From assembly GCA_024688685.1 (NCBI GenBank), contig JAILDX010000036.1:50513-114512 (forward strand): a stretch of DNA of 64,000 nt, read 5' to 3'. Under the pieces are notes generated by a model that saw nothing but the letters and a program-made list of their open reading frames with translations, ran no database searches and had not been told where the DNA came from. This DNA comes from Saccharofermentans sp. (GTDB taxonomy: Bacteria; Bacillota; Clostridia; Saccharofermentanales; Saccharofermentanaceae). Below, piece by piece: positions 8,098 through 20,445 of this stretch (position 1 is the first letter of the stretch; each line of letters begins with the position of its first letter). Position numbers and translations under genes: made by a program.

Positions 8098-9292
8098 TAA
8101 TTACAGCAGGAGTTTAATGTATTCGGTTGTCATGAACAACACAAGGATAGATCACAGGTGTCTGGAAGAGCTGATGGAAAGAAAGGAGATAGAAAGCTAT
8201 AAAGATCTCTATGATTTTATAGCGGGCGGAAAGAGCATTGAGCATATCTCCGATATCAACAGTCTCAAGATAAAAGAGGCAAGGCTTTCAGTTGCGGTGC
8301 TTAACGAGCAGTACCGGCGGTATGAGAGGATACTCATGTCAGAAGGGATAAAGGTCATCTCCACGGAAAGCGATTATTATCCTGCCATCTGGAGCGGACT
8401 TAGCGGAATGCCAAATGTGCTCTTTCTCCGCGGAGATCCTCAGGTGCTGAAGGATATTGACCGCAACGGGTCTGTTTCGATAGTCGGGTCCAGAGATCCC
8501 GGAAGGTATTCGTGTTATGCGACGGCAGAGTTTACCTCCAAGCTTGCGGGCAAGGGTGTGGTAATAACATCAGGAATGGCAGTCGGGATCGACAGGGTGG
8601 CTCATGAGACTGCGGTAGATTCAGGAGGAAAGACGCTGGCTGTAATGCCGTGCGGGTGTGAGCAGATATACCCGTTACAGAATGAGGATATCTTTATGAA
8701 GATCATAAAGGGGGGCGGCGCCGTCATTTCAGAACTCCCTCCTATGTCAGGCGTGAGGAAACAGTATTTCCCTGCGCGCAACCGTCTCATCTCGGCGCTC
8801 TCTGACTGCTGTCTGATCATGGAGGCAGGAGAACATTCGGGAACTCTTCACACGGCATCATTTGCGGCAGCGCAGGGAAGAGATGTATATGTGCTTCCGA
8901 ACAACATATATGCCGATAACTGCCTCGGTGGTCTGAAGCTAATAAATGACGGGGCTTCAATACTGCTTGATGAGAATGACATTATTGATTCTGTCGCGGA
9001 GAGGCTCCTGTACCGCAAGGCTGACATGATACCCGCATATGACAGCAAAGAGAGAAAGATGCGTCTCACAGAGATCAGGAAGAAGGTTGATAAGGCTCCT
9101 GAGGAGATATGCACAGACGAGATAAGTGACCTGATCATAGACGAGCTCAGCATAAAGGATATGTCGGCAGATATGCTCTGTACGAGGATAAAACTTCCGT
9201 TTTACAGAGTGTCTGAGGCGCTGTCCGCCCTTGAACTTGATGGAAAGGCCGTTCTCCAGAAGGGAAAATACACCTTGGTCAAAACACATTGA
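8087..9292 (+). CDS. dprA: DNA-processing protein DprA/Smf
   Basis: 401 residues. The Rossmann core includes VGSRDPGRYS, VITSGMAVGIDRVAHETA, ARNRLISALSD and GTLHTASFAAAQGRDVYVLP, the DprA signature series that binds single-stranded DNA and loads RecA. The ~100-residue N-terminal extension is divergent. A C-terminal winged-helix segment (about 335-400) is present. The start ATG at 8087 lies inside comM; a second in-frame ATG a few codons on (MYSVVMNN) is possible. dprA followed by topA and trmFO is a conserved Bacillota order. The stop codon overlaps the -35 box of the topA promoter. Confidence 0.92.
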   Translation: MLSDNYSRSLMYSVVMNNTRIDHRCLEELMERKEIESYKDLYDFIAGGKSIEHISDINSLKIKEARLSVAVLNEQYRRYERILMSEGIKVISTESDYYPAIWSGLSGMPNVLFLRGDPQVLKDIDRNGSVSIVGSRDPGRYSCYATAEFTSKLAGKGVVITSGMAVGIDRVAHETAVDSGGKTLAVMPCGCEQIYPLQNEDIFMKIIKGGGAVISELPPMSGVRKQYFPARNRLISALSDCCLIMEAGEHSGTLHTASFAAAQGRDVYVLPNNIYADNCLGGLKLINDGASILLDENDIIDSVAERLLYRKADMIPAYDSKERKMRLTEIRKKVDKAPEEICTDEISDLIIDELSIKDMSADMLCTRIKLPFYRVSEALSALELDGKAVLQKGKYTLVKTH

Positions 9293-9319
9293 CAATGCGC
9301 ATTTAATGAATAATATATA
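9289..9319 (+). promoter_or_regulatory. probable topA promoter
   Basis: A perfect TTGACA at 9289-9294 shares bases with the dprA stop codon; an AT-rich -10 region (TAATATATAT, 9311-9320) lies 16-19 bases downstream. The exact -10 hexamer cannot be fixed by eye. About 55 bases of leader precede the topA start. Confidence 0.45.
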
Positions 9320-9374
9320 TAAAGTAAAATAAAGACGGCAAGTAGTCAAAGAAAGTTGAGTATTATTTAAGAAC

Positions 9375-11504
9375 ATGAGTAAGACATTAGTTATCGTAGA
9401 GTCTCCTGCCAAGGCAAAGACAATAGGCAGGTATTTAGGTGATGAGTATGTTATCAAGGCATCCAAGGGACACATAAGAGATCTTCCCCAGAAGGTAATG
9501 GGTGTCAACACAGCAAAAAATTATAAGCCGATGTACATCGATTCGCCTGATAAGGCGGATGTAATAAGAGAGATAAAGAGTCTGGCATCAAAGTGTGATG
9601 ACGTACTGATCGCAACGGACCCTGACCGCGAGGGAGAGGCTATTGCGTGGCACATCGCTTATATGCTCAAGATCGATCCGAGGACAAAGTGCAGGATCAC
9701 TTTTAATGAGATCACAAAGAATGCGGTCCAGAATGCTGTAGCAAACCCAAGAGAGATAGATCTCAACGTTGTTGACGCACAGCAGGCAAGACGAGTTCTG
9801 GACAGGCTTTATGGATATGAACTGAGCCCTCTTCTCTGGAAGAAGATCCAGAAAGATCTTTCGGCAGGAAGAGTTCAGTCAGTTGCCACAAAGCTGGTTA
9901 TGGAGAGAGATGATGAGATCAATGCTTTCGAGCCGAAGGAGTTCTGGAAGATAACAGCTGACGTTTCACAGCAGGGATCAAAGCTTAAGAAGGACAGATT
10001 CCAGGTCGAGTTCTACGGCGTGAAGAAGGGCGGTTCTGTCGAGAAGGTTGCGCTTAACAACGAGAGCGAGGCAAATGCGGTGCTCGATCAGGTAAAGGGC
10101 AATGACATGACTGTCGTCAAGGTTACAAAGACTGAGAAGGAACGCAAGAGTTCAGCACCTTTTACTACATCAACTCTGCAGCAGGAAGCATCAAGAAGAC
10201 TTGGTTTTGCGCCTTCAAGGACTATGAGCGTTGCGCAGATGCTCTATCAGGGTGTCGAGATCAAGGATCAGGGCCAGATCGCGCTTATCTCATATATGAG
10301 AACAGACTCCGTAAGAATATCCAAGGAGGCGATGGACGCTGCAAGGAAGCTTATCGTCGATAAGTATGGCAAGGAGTACCTGAGTCCTTACAAGCGTGAG
10401 TTCAAGAATAAGAATTCCGCACAGGATGCACACGAGGCAATAAGGCCTACCCATTTCGAGTTCGATCCCGAGACAGTAAAGTCTTCGCTTACAAGTGATC
10501 AGTACAAGCTCTATAAGCTTATCTGGGAGCGCTTTATTGCAACACAGATGGCATCTGTAAGACTTGATGTAACAGAGGCTGATATCTGCTGCGGAGATAA
10601 TGTGTTTAAGGCTTCCGGCGAGATAGTCAAGTTTGACGGTTTCCTTAAGCTCTATGCCGATCTCAGAGAGGGAAGCGGAACAACAAAGACTGTGGAGCTC
10701 CCTTCTGTTTCGGAGGGAGAGATCCTTACGAACCATAACGTTGAGGCAACACAGAAGTTCACACAGCCCAAGCCTCATTTCACTGAAGCAACTCTCATCA
10801 ATGAGATGGAGAAGAACGGTATCGGAAGACCTTCAACATATGCGCCTACGATCTCGACGATCGAGAAGCGTAATTACGTTGAGAAGGAAGGCAAGAACAT
10901 CCTCATCACAGAGATAGGAAGAGTCGTTACTATATTCCTTCAGGAACATTTCGAGAAAGAGATGGATGTCGGATTTACCGCTGACATGGAGGAGAGACTC
11001 GACTCGATCGAGAACGGTGATGCAAACTGGGTTGACGTAATAGATGATTTCTATCCTGATTTCCATGCTCAGATCGACAGGGTAACAAAGAATACCGAGA
11101 GGATCACTATCGAGGATGAGAAGACAGGAGAGAAGTGCCCCGAGTGCGGTCACGATCTTGTTTTCAAGAACAGCAGATACGGCAAGTTCATTGCCTGCTC
11201 AAATTATCCTGACTGTACTTACAGCCGCAATATCGAGAATAAGCTTGACGGAACACCCTGTCCTCTCTGCGGTGCGGGTATCAATATTCTTAAGTCGAAG
11301 AAACACAGGAACAAGATCTTCTATGCTTGCGACAAGACAGGAAGCGATCCCGAGTGTTCTTTCATCTCGTGGGATCCGCCGGCAAAGGATAAGAAGTGTA
11401 CTGCATGCGGATCATTCATGGTCTATAAGAAGTTCCGCGGCAAGACTTATCTGAGATGCGGAAACAGAGACTGTTCAACAAATACAAAGCCTAAGAAGTC
11501 ATGA
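9375..11504 (+). CDS. topA: DNA topoisomerase I
   Basis: 709 residues, usual length. It relaxes negatively supercoiled DNA by single-strand passage. Visible: TOPRIM start VIVESPAKAKTIGRYLG, acidic motif DPDREGEAIAWH, and the catalytic tyrosine in SYMRTDSVRIS (about Tyr307). The C-terminus holds three cysteine-rich zinc ribbons (CPEC...CSNYPDC, CPLC...C, CTAC...CGNRDC), as in other type IA enzymes of Bacillota. There is no good ribosome-binding site right before the ATG at 9375, but the N-terminus matches the family exactly. The last four bases overlap the trmFO start (ATGA). Confidence 0.96.
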   Translation: MSKTLVIVESPAKAKTIGRYLGDEYVIKASKGHIRDLPQKVMGVNTAKNYKPMYIDSPDKADVIREIKSLASKCDDVLIATDPDREGEAIAWHIAYMLKIDPRTKCRITFNEITKNAVQNAVANPREIDLNVVDAQQARRVLDRLYGYELSPLLWKKIQKDLSAGRVQSVATKLVMERDDEINAFEPKEFWKITADVSQQGSKLKKDRFQVEFYGVKKGGSVEKVALNNESEANAVLDQVKGNDMTVVKVTKTEKERKSSAPFTTSTLQQEASRRLGFAPSRTMSVAQMLYQGVEIKDQGQIALISYMRTDSVRISKEAMDAARKLIVDKYGKEYLSPYKREFKNKNSAQDAHEAIRPTHFEFDPETVKSSLTSDQYKLYKLIWERFIATQMASVRLDVTEADICCGDNVFKASGEIVKFDGFLKLYADLREGSGTTKTVELPSVSEGEILTNHNVEATQKFTQPKPHFTEATLINEMEKNGIGRPSTYAPTISTIEKRNYVEKEGKNILITEIGRVVTIFLQEHFEKEMDVGFTADMEERLDSIENGDANWVDVIDDFYPDFHAQIDRVTKNTERITIEDEKTGEKCPECGHDLVFKNSRYGKFIACSNYPDCTYSRNIENKLDGTPCPLCGAGINILKSKKHRNKIFYACDKTGSDPECSFISWDPPAKDKKCTACGSFMVYKKFRGKTYLRCGNRDCSTNTKPKKS

Positions 11505-12844
11505 ATAAAGTAACCGTAATAGGCGCAGGACTTGCAGGGTCGGAAGCTGCTAATGTAATAGCTTCTTTCGGCGTGCCCGTCGACCTTTATGAGATGAAGC
11601 CGGCCAAGATGAGTCCGGCTCATCATTCTGAGGGGTTTGCGGAACTTGTCTGCAGCAATTCCCTGAGGGCGGCGAATATCGAGAATGCGGTAGGACTCCT
11701 TAAAGAGGAACTCAGAAGGCTCGGTTCGCTCATCATGGAAGCGGCTGACAGTTCTGCAGTTCCTGCAGGCGGTGCTCTTGCGGTTGACAGGGATGAATTC
11801 TCTTCCTACATAACAGAGAAGATCAGGAGCAATCCCCTCATAAACGTTATCAGCGAAGAGGTTACGAAGATACCTGAGGAGGGGATAACTGTTATTGCCA
11901 CAGGCCCTTTGACATCAGATGCTTTATACGATGCAATAATGGAGCTGACCGATAAGAATGATCTTCATTTTTTCGATGCGGCAGCTCCTATCGTATCGCT
12001 TGAATCCATAGATATGACAAAGGCTTTTAAGCAGTCCAGATATGGCAAGGGCGGTGATGATTACATCAACTGTCCGATGAACAAAGAAGAGTATCTCAGG
12101 GTTTATAATGCTCTTATAACTGCGGAGCGTGCCGAGGTCAAGGACTTTGACAAAGAGACAGTATTTGAGGGATGCATGCCCATCGAGACAATGGCATCAA
12201 GAGGGGAAGACACAATGCGCTACGGACCTCTGAAGCCTGTAGGACTTACTGATCCGAGAACAGGTGAGGAGCCGTATGCCTGCCTCCAGCTGAGACAGGA
12301 TGACAGGGAAGGTACGATGTACAATCTCGTCGGCTTCCAGACAAGGCTTAAGTGGCCTGAACAGAAGCGTGTATTCGGCATGATTCCCGGACTTGAGAAT
12401 GCGGAGTATCTCAGATATGGGGTAATGCACCGCAATACTTATCTCAATTCTCCGAGACTCCTTACAAACCATTATGAGATGAGGAGCAGGAAAGGCCTTT
12501 TCTTTGCGGGGCAGATGACAGGTGTTGAGGGATATATCGAGTCAACTGCATCAGGTTTCCTTGCAGGTCTTTATGCAGCGCTTGAAGCTCTTGAAGAAGA
12601 CGGCAGAACGATCGAGTTTGAAGAACCGGGGAGCGACACAGTGATCGGTTCGATGGCTAACTATATTTCAGATCCGAGTATAAAAGAACTCGTTCCTATG
12701 AATGCCAATTTCGGACTGGTAACCCCTTATTCGGGCAAGTTCAAGGGCAAGGATAAGAAGAAACAGAAAAATCACGCTATAGCGGAAAGAGCACTTGCAA
12801 AGATCGACGGATTTGCGACAATAATAAATACGGTGAGGCGTTAA
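11501..12844 (+). CDS. trmFO: methylenetetrahydrofolate-tRNA-(uracil-54 C5) methyltransferase
   Basis: 447 residues. This FAD enzyme makes ribothymidine 54 in tRNA using methylene-THF. The N-terminal FAD fold reads VIGAGLAGSEAANVIA; CSNSLRAANIENAVGLLKEE and AGQMTGVEGYIESTASG are TrmFO signatures that include the conserved substrate and flavin contacts. Overlaps topA by ATGA, the classic topA-trmFO (gid) arrangement. The downstream DUF624-like gene begins three bases after the stop. Confidence 0.96.
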   Translation: MNKVTVIGAGLAGSEAANVIASFGVPVDLYEMKPAKMSPAHHSEGFAELVCSNSLRAANIENAVGLLKEELRRLGSLIMEAADSSAVPAGGALAVDRDEFSSYITEKIRSNPLINVISEEVTKIPEEGITVIATGPLTSDALYDAIMELTDKNDLHFFDAAAPIVSLESIDMTKAFKQSRYGKGGDDYINCPMNKEEYLRVYNALITAERAEVKDFDKETVFEGCMPIETMASRGEDTMRYGPLKPVGLTDPRTGEEPYACLQLRQDDREGTMYNLVGFQTRLKWPEQKRVFGMIPGLENAEYLRYGVMHRNTYLNSPRLLTNHYEMRSRKGLFFAGQMTGVEGYIESTASGFLAGLYAALEALEEDGRTIEFEEPGSDTVIGSMANYISDPSIKELVPMNANFGLVTPYSGKFKGKDKKKQKNHAIAERALAKIDGFATIINTVRR

Positions 12845-12847
12845 GAT

Positions 12848-13909
12848 ATGGCATCAAAGATGAAAGTTTCCAATGTTGATTATGTCGAGACCGAGCACGG
12901 TCCCGTCTATAATTTCCTGTACTCTTTCTGGGCTCATATCCTTCAGATAATGTCTGCAAACGTGCTTATCGTCATCTTTAACATTCCGACTATGTTTGCA
13001 GCTTATGCGATATCGCTTTTCCTCCTTCCGAGGATCAACAGTTTCTTTGAAGTTGATAATTTCATAAAGGTTATGGAAGAGAACGGGATTGCGGGCAATG
13101 ATACGCTCAATAACGGTATCGCCGGTGCTGATGCGGCTGTTCAGCTTTACTTCCTTCTGATGGTTTTCTGCGTTATATTCCTGATCAGTTCCACGCTTGT
13201 ATGCATCGGACCGTTCCAGGCAGGTTTCTCGCAGATCTACAGGAATCTCAGAAGGCAGTCAGGCGTATTCTTTTTCCCTGATTTCAAGGAAGGTATCGTA
13301 AAGAACTGGAAGCAGTCTCTTGCTGCATGTATTTTATCTGCGGTCGTTACATGCGCTGACCTTCTGGCTATCGGTTTTTATATGAACAGCGGGTCAAAGG
13401 TCGGTGTGTTCGTATCGGCATTCTTTATCGCATTTTTCTTTGTGTTTATGCTCATACAGAATATCGTTTATCAGGTAATGGTATCGCGTGATCTTCCTCT
13501 GCATAAGATATACCGCAACGCGTTCCTTTTCTTTATGATGGAGTTTGGACCGTGCCTCGGAATGATTGGCGTAATGATCATCTTCCTGATAATTATCCCG
13601 TTTGTCCTTATCCTTAATACTTCATACATGACACTCGGTATATTCGTATTTTTCTACGGATTTATCATGATAGCTTTTGTCCAGTATCTCCTTGCATTCT
13701 TCACAGGCGGACTTCTCCATAAGTACATGCCTGCGCCGAAGACGGAGGACGTTGAAGACGACTATGATGAAGAATACGACAGCGAAGAAGATACTGACGA
13801 TACAGACAACACAGACAATGCAGAAAATACAGAAGACGGCAACACGGAAGCGCAGGATGAAGTAACAGACAACGATAACGGCGATGGAAATACTGACGTA
13901 TCTGTTTGA
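12848..13909 (+). CDS. DUF624 (YesL)-like membrane protein with acidic tail
   Basis: 353 residues with about six transmembrane segments between residues 20 and 290. The pattern GPFQAGFSQIYRNLRRQ followed by a DF...NWKQ segment resembles YesL/DUF624, a family of unknown molecular function. The C-terminal ~55 residues are strongly acidic and low in complexity (runs of D, E, T and N) and end with DGNTDVSV; this looks like a disordered cytoplasmic tail added to the family core. The last 26 bases overlap the next gene, so the tail is also a coding sequence for the start of the phosphatase in another frame. Family assignment is by pattern only. Confidence 0.6.
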   Translation: MASKMKVSNVDYVETEHGPVYNFLYSFWAHILQIMSANVLIVIFNIPTMFAAYAISLFLLPRINSFFEVDNFIKVMEENGIAGNDTLNNGIAGADAAVQLYFLLMVFCVIFLISSTLVCIGPFQAGFSQIYRNLRRQSGVFFFPDFKEGIVKNWKQSLAACILSAVVTCADLLAIGFYMNSGSKVGVFVSAFFIAFFFVFMLIQNIVYQVMVSRDLPLHKIYRNAFLFFMMEFGPCLGMIGVMIIFLIIIPFVLILNTSYMTLGIFVFFYGFIMIAFVQYLLAFFTGGLLHKYMPAPKTEDVEDDYDEEYDSEEDTDDTDNTDNAENTEDGNTEAQDEVTDNDNGDGNTDVSV

Positions 13910-14789
13910 CATCGATTTCAAGCTGGGCCTTGCGGTCTATATAATGATCCCGGTATTCCTCGCAGGAGTTATCGAGTTCTGCTATTTTCTGGACAATTAC
14001 CTTACGACATACCGCAAACAGATCGTAAATTCCGATGTCCTTACAAAACGTCAGCTCATGTGCAGGATCGCGTATTTTTCCGAGAAGGGCGCGAGGAAAA
14101 GGCAGGAGGATTCATATTACATCTCTCCGATGACTGATGTATCAGAGAACGGTATCGTAGCTGTTGTATCGGACGGTATAGGCGGTCTTAAATACGGAGA
14201 TGATGTATCAAAGTATGTGACTGACAGGATCGCTGAGAGCTTTCCTCTCGTGTTTGAGGATACGGAGATAAACTCAACTATCTTAAGAGGTATCTCAAGA
14301 GAGATTTATAACAAATACAAGTTAAAAGGCGGAGCGACTCTTGCCATGGTCCATATTAAGGACGACTATATGAATATCTACTGTTGCGGCGACAGCAATG
14401 TCATTCTCATAAGAGACGGAAAGGCGATAATGCTCAACACAAAACAGAATTATCTTTCTGTGCTTGTCGGAAAGCTTGCGTCTAACGGGGAAGTGACCAA
14501 GAGTGCATATCTTGATAAGGATGCCAAGGCTCTGATCGATTTTATGGGCAATTCCTATTCGAGGGTCAACAGGACTTTCAGACCGATAAGGATCTTTGAA
14601 GGGGATTATATAATCGTTTCGTCTGACGGACTTACTGATGCGATCCCGATGGAGAAGCTCCCTGAATATCTGAACAAACAGTCAGTATATTCCGCCGAGA
14701 GATTAAAGTTCTCGGTAAGGAGCAGCAAGAGACCTAACCAGGATAATTACACCGCGATTATCATCAAGATGGAGTTTGATATTTTCTGA
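13884..14789 (+). CDS. membrane-anchored PP2C-type Ser/Thr phosphatase
   Basis: 301 residues. One or two hydrophobic helices (about residues 12-38) are followed by a PP2C domain. Visible metal-binding motifs: KRQEDSYYI (RxxxED equivalent), VSDGIGGLKYGD (DGxGG), CGDSNVILIRDGK (GD/xR), IIVSSDGLTDAI (SDGLTD) and RPNQDNYTAIIIK (DN). All main Mn/Mg ligands of the PP2C fold are present, so it is probably active. The start lies inside the preceding gene. Substrate is unknown; the PrkC-type kinase at 22234 is the obvious Ser/Thr kinase in the window, but a soluble PrpC already sits beside that kinase. Confidence 0.75.
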   Translation: MEILTYLFDIDFKLGLAVYIMIPVFLAGVIEFCYFLDNYLTTYRKQIVNSDVLTKRQLMCRIAYFSEKGARKRQEDSYYISPMTDVSENGIVAVVSDGIGGLKYGDDVSKYVTDRIAESFPLVFEDTEINSTILRGISREIYNKYKLKGGATLAMVHIKDDYMNIYCCGDSNVILIRDGKAIMLNTKQNYLSVLVGKLASNGEVTKSAYLDKDAKALIDFMGNSYSRVNRTFRPIRIFEGDYIIVSSDGLTDAIPMEKLPEYLNKQSVYSAERLKFSVRSSKRPNQDNYTAIIIKMEFDIF

Positions 14790-14808
14790 TACGGATAAGG
14801 ATGCATAA

Positions 14809-17539
<2,731 letters not shown>

Positions 17540-17632
17540 GCGTAACAATTTACTATTTTCGTTCCCAAATATCAATATTTACTTAACTTATGTTAAAATA
17601 AACAAGTAAAAATAATAAAAAGAGGATAATAT

Positions 17633-18115
17633 ATGGCACTTAGAAATCTGGTATTGGAAGATGATCCTCTCATAAGGAAGCACTGCCGTCCTGTTGATGA
17701 GATCACGCCGCGTATCTTAAAGCTTTTGGACGATATGGCTGACACCATGTACTTCGAGAACAGAGGCATCGGTATTGCCGCTCCTCAGGTCGGTGTACTG
17801 AGACGTGTATTTATCGTTGACGTTGGTGATGATCACGGGCTTATCGAGTTCATTAATCCCGAGATAACCTACAAGGAAGGAAGCCAGATCGGCGGAGAAG
17901 GCTGTCTTTCAGTTCCCGGCAAGACATGTGAAGTCGACAGACCGCAGAAGATCAGGGTAAAGGCTCTTGACCGCAACGGCAAGGAGTTCGAACTTGAGGC
18001 CGAGGACCTCCTCGCGAGATGTATCTGTCACGAGAATGATCATCTCGATGGCATCCTTTTCATTGACAGATCAGTTGACGGCAAAGTTTACAAGATAGAG
18101 GACCAGGATGAATAA
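17633..18115 (+). CDS. def: peptide deformylase
   Basis: 160 residues. Removes the N-formyl group from new proteins. All three motifs are present: GIGIAAPQVG (about 45-54), EGCLS with metal ligand Cys91, and CHENDHLDG with His133, His137 and catalytic Glu134. Start ATG follows AAAGAGGATAATAT. First gene of the long co-directional block that continues to thiN; overlaps fmt by eight bases. Confidence 0.97.
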   Translation: MALRNLVLEDDPLIRKHCRPVDEITPRILKLLDDMADTMYFENRGIGIAAPQVGVLRRVFIVDVGDDHGLIEFINPEITYKEGSQIGGEGCLSVPGKTCEVDRPQKIRVKALDRNGKEFELEAEDLLARCICHENDHLDGILFIDRSVDGKVYKIEDQDE

Positions 18116-19049
18116 ATCAGACATCAGGATCGTTTTTATGGGAACTCCGAAGATCGCTTCGGACATACTTTCAGCACTTTCAAATAACGGGTTTAACGTG
18201 GTGCTTGGCATATGCCAGCCGGACAAGCCTGTCGGAAGGAAGAAGATAATAACGGCTCCGCCTGTAAAGGAGAAGCTGACTGAGCTGGGAATACCATGCT
18301 ATCAGCCTTCTTCTCTTAAGAATGATGAAGCGTATGAGACGATATCATCTTATTCTCCTGATATTATCGTTACTTGTGCTTACGGGAAGATCCTTCCGGG
18401 TTCCGTTCTCGGGATCCCGAAGTTCGGATGCCTTAATGTTCATGCTTCGCTGCTTCCTCTCAAGAGAGGTTCAGCACCGATACAGCGTGCGATAATGGAC
18501 GGCGATGAAGTTACGGGCATTACCATCATGAAGATGGATGAAGGTCTTGATACGGGCGATATCATTTCGACAGTGGAAGTTCCCGTCGATGTTAATGTTC
18601 ATACCGAAGAGCTTTTCGGGATCATGGGAGAAGCGGGAGCAAAGCTGCTTCTTGATACAATCATGCCTTATGTAAACGGTGAGACTGAGCTTGTTAAGCA
18701 GGATGACAGCAAGGCTACATACTGTCCGCCGATCGCTGCCGAAGAAGGCGAGATCGACTGGAACAGTTCTGCTTTTATGATCCACAAGAAGATCCATGCT
18801 TTATCAACCTGGCCCGGAGCATATACGGTCTACGGCGGAAAGAAGCTGAAGATCTATGATTCGTCTCTTGTTGAGGACGATACGCTTCAGGGTCAGCCGG
18901 GAGAAGTCGTGAAGGCTCATAAGAAGGACCTCTGGATAATGACAGGCGAAGGTATCCTTGCGGTAAACGTTCTTCAGACTGAAGGCGGCAAGAGGCTCAA
19001 TGCAATCGATTGTGCCCACAATTTCAGGGCAGGACAGAGACTGGGATAA
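18108..19049 (+). CDS. fmt: methionyl-tRNA formyltransferase
   Basis: 313 residues. Formylates initiator Met-tRNA. N-terminal VFMGTPKIASDIL, catalytic-loop region GCLNVHASLLPLKRGSAPIQ and MDEGLDTGDI are the formyltransferase signatures; the C-terminal ~100 residues form the OB-fold tRNA-binding domain. Overlaps def, the usual partner, so start and removal of formyl-methionine are co-expressed. rsmB follows three bases later. Confidence 0.97.
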   Translation: MNKSDIRIVFMGTPKIASDILSALSNNGFNVVLGICQPDKPVGRKKIITAPPVKEKLTELGIPCYQPSSLKNDEAYETISSYSPDIIVTCAYGKILPGSVLGIPKFGCLNVHASLLPLKRGSAPIQRAIMDGDEVTGITIMKMDEGLDTGDIISTVEVPVDVNVHTEELFGIMGEAGAKLLLDTIMPYVNGETELVKQDDSKATYCPPIAAEEGEIDWNSSAFMIHKKIHALSTWPGAYTVYGGKKLKIYDSSLVEDDTLQGQPGEVVKAHKKDLWIMTGEGILAVNVLQTEGGKRLNAIDCAHNFRAGQRLG

Positions 19050-19052
19050 GTA

Positions 19053-20444
19053 ATGATCAGACCGCAGTTAAGTGACAAGGTCATATCCGATCTGACAGCG
19101 AAGGACAATATGAGAGAGCTTTGTGCTCTTATGCTTTATGAGGTTTACGAGAACGGTGCATATACAAATCTCGTCCTTAAAAAATGTGATCAGATTGCAG
19201 GCGGCAGGGATCTTCACATCAGATCGCTCCGTGCGATGTTATACGGAACTGTTACCTATACTTACACTATTGATTTTCTGATAAAGCATATTGCAAAACG
19301 TGATGTGTCCGAATTTGACGGTTTCGTCAGAACGCTTCTGAGGTTCGGTTCGTGGCAGATACTTTTCTCGACGCAGATACCTGTTTTCGCGGCAGTTTCC
19401 GAGACTGTCAATATAGCGGACAAGTATTGCCCGAATGCAAAAGGCCTGATCAATGCGGTGCTCCGCAAGATCGCAGAGGCACCTGAAGAGGACAGGGATC
19501 CCGACAGGTTCAGACCTGATGTCGCATGTTCGCTCAAGAGCGAGATATACGGGATATTCAAGCGTGATTACGGTAAGGAGAGAGCTCTTGACATTGGTAA
19601 GGCTTTCTTAAGACAGCCGAAGCTCACGATCAGATTTGATCCCTCAAAGATATCCGCGGAGGAGCTCGAGATAAGGCTTGCTGAAGAATCATTCAGCGTT
19701 TTCCCGGGAGCGGTGCTTCCTGAGATAAGGACTGTTGATGCGGGAATGTCAGGTCTTGAGAGATCCGGATGCTTCAGGGAAGGGCTGTTCTTTGTTCAGA
19801 ATGAAGCAGCGGCCATAGCATCTCACATAGCATCGCCGCAGAAAGGTATGAAGATCCTTGACTGCTGTGCGGCTCCGGGAGGAAAGGCAACTCATCTGTC
19901 CGAGCTTACAAACGGAGATTCCGATATCCTCGCTCTTGATATAAACAGTTCCAGGATGGAGCTGCTCTCACAGAATATCAGAAGACTCGGTATCGGCAAC
20001 ATAAGAACAGATATCTGCGATGCGACTGACATGTCAGGCATAAAAGAAGAATTCGACATCGTCCTTGCAGACTGCCCGTGCAGCGGCCTCGGACTTATCG
20101 GACGCAAGCCGGACATCAGGCTCAACATAACATATGACAAGATAAAGGAACTCCTTGATGTTCAGAAGATGATAATCAGGGAAGCGGCATCAAAGGTTAA
20201 GGTCGGAGGAGCTTTCATCTACTGTACCTGTACGGTCAATAAAGATGAGAATGAGAGACAGATACTTAAGTTTCTAGAAGAGAACAGTAATTTCAAGGCA
20301 TCTTCGATACTTCCGTATCTGCCTTCCGACATGATAATCGATGACGGCAGGAAAGAAGATGCCAGGAACGGTTACCTCACACTCCTGCCGGATACCGACG
20401 GGTGTGACGGTTTCTTTATAAGCAGGATAGAGAGGATAAGCTGA
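19053..20444 (+). CDS. rsmB: 16S rRNA (cytosine-967 C5) methyltransferase
   Basis: 463 residues. The N-terminal NusB-like domain (about 1-150) is followed by a Rossmann methyltransferase domain: LDCCAAPGGKATHLSEL (SAM site), ADCPCSGLGLIGRKPD (motif IV cysteine) and YCTCTVNKDENE (catalytic cysteine, motif VI). This two-domain layout distinguishes RsmB from the related RsmF. Part of the def-fmt-rsmB-rlmN run. Confidence 0.95.
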   Translation: MIRPQLSDKVISDLTAKDNMRELCALMLYEVYENGAYTNLVLKKCDQIAGGRDLHIRSLRAMLYGTVTYTYTIDFLIKHIAKRDVSEFDGFVRTLLRFGSWQILFSTQIPVFAAVSETVNIADKYCPNAKGLINAVLRKIAEAPEEDRDPDRFRPDVACSLKSEIYGIFKRDYGKERALDIGKAFLRQPKLTIRFDPSKISAEELEIRLAEESFSVFPGAVLPEIRTVDAGMSGLERSGCFREGLFFVQNEAAAIASHIASPQKGMKILDCCAAPGGKATHLSELTNGDSDILALDINSSRMELLSQNIRRLGIGNIRTDICDATDMSGIKEEFDIVLADCPCSGLGLIGRKPDIRLNITYDKIKELLDVQKMIIREAASKVKVGGAFIYCTCTVNKDENERQILKFLEENSNFKASSILPYLPSDMIIDDGRKEDARNGYLTLLPDTDGCDGFFISRIERIS

Positions 20445-20445
20445 T

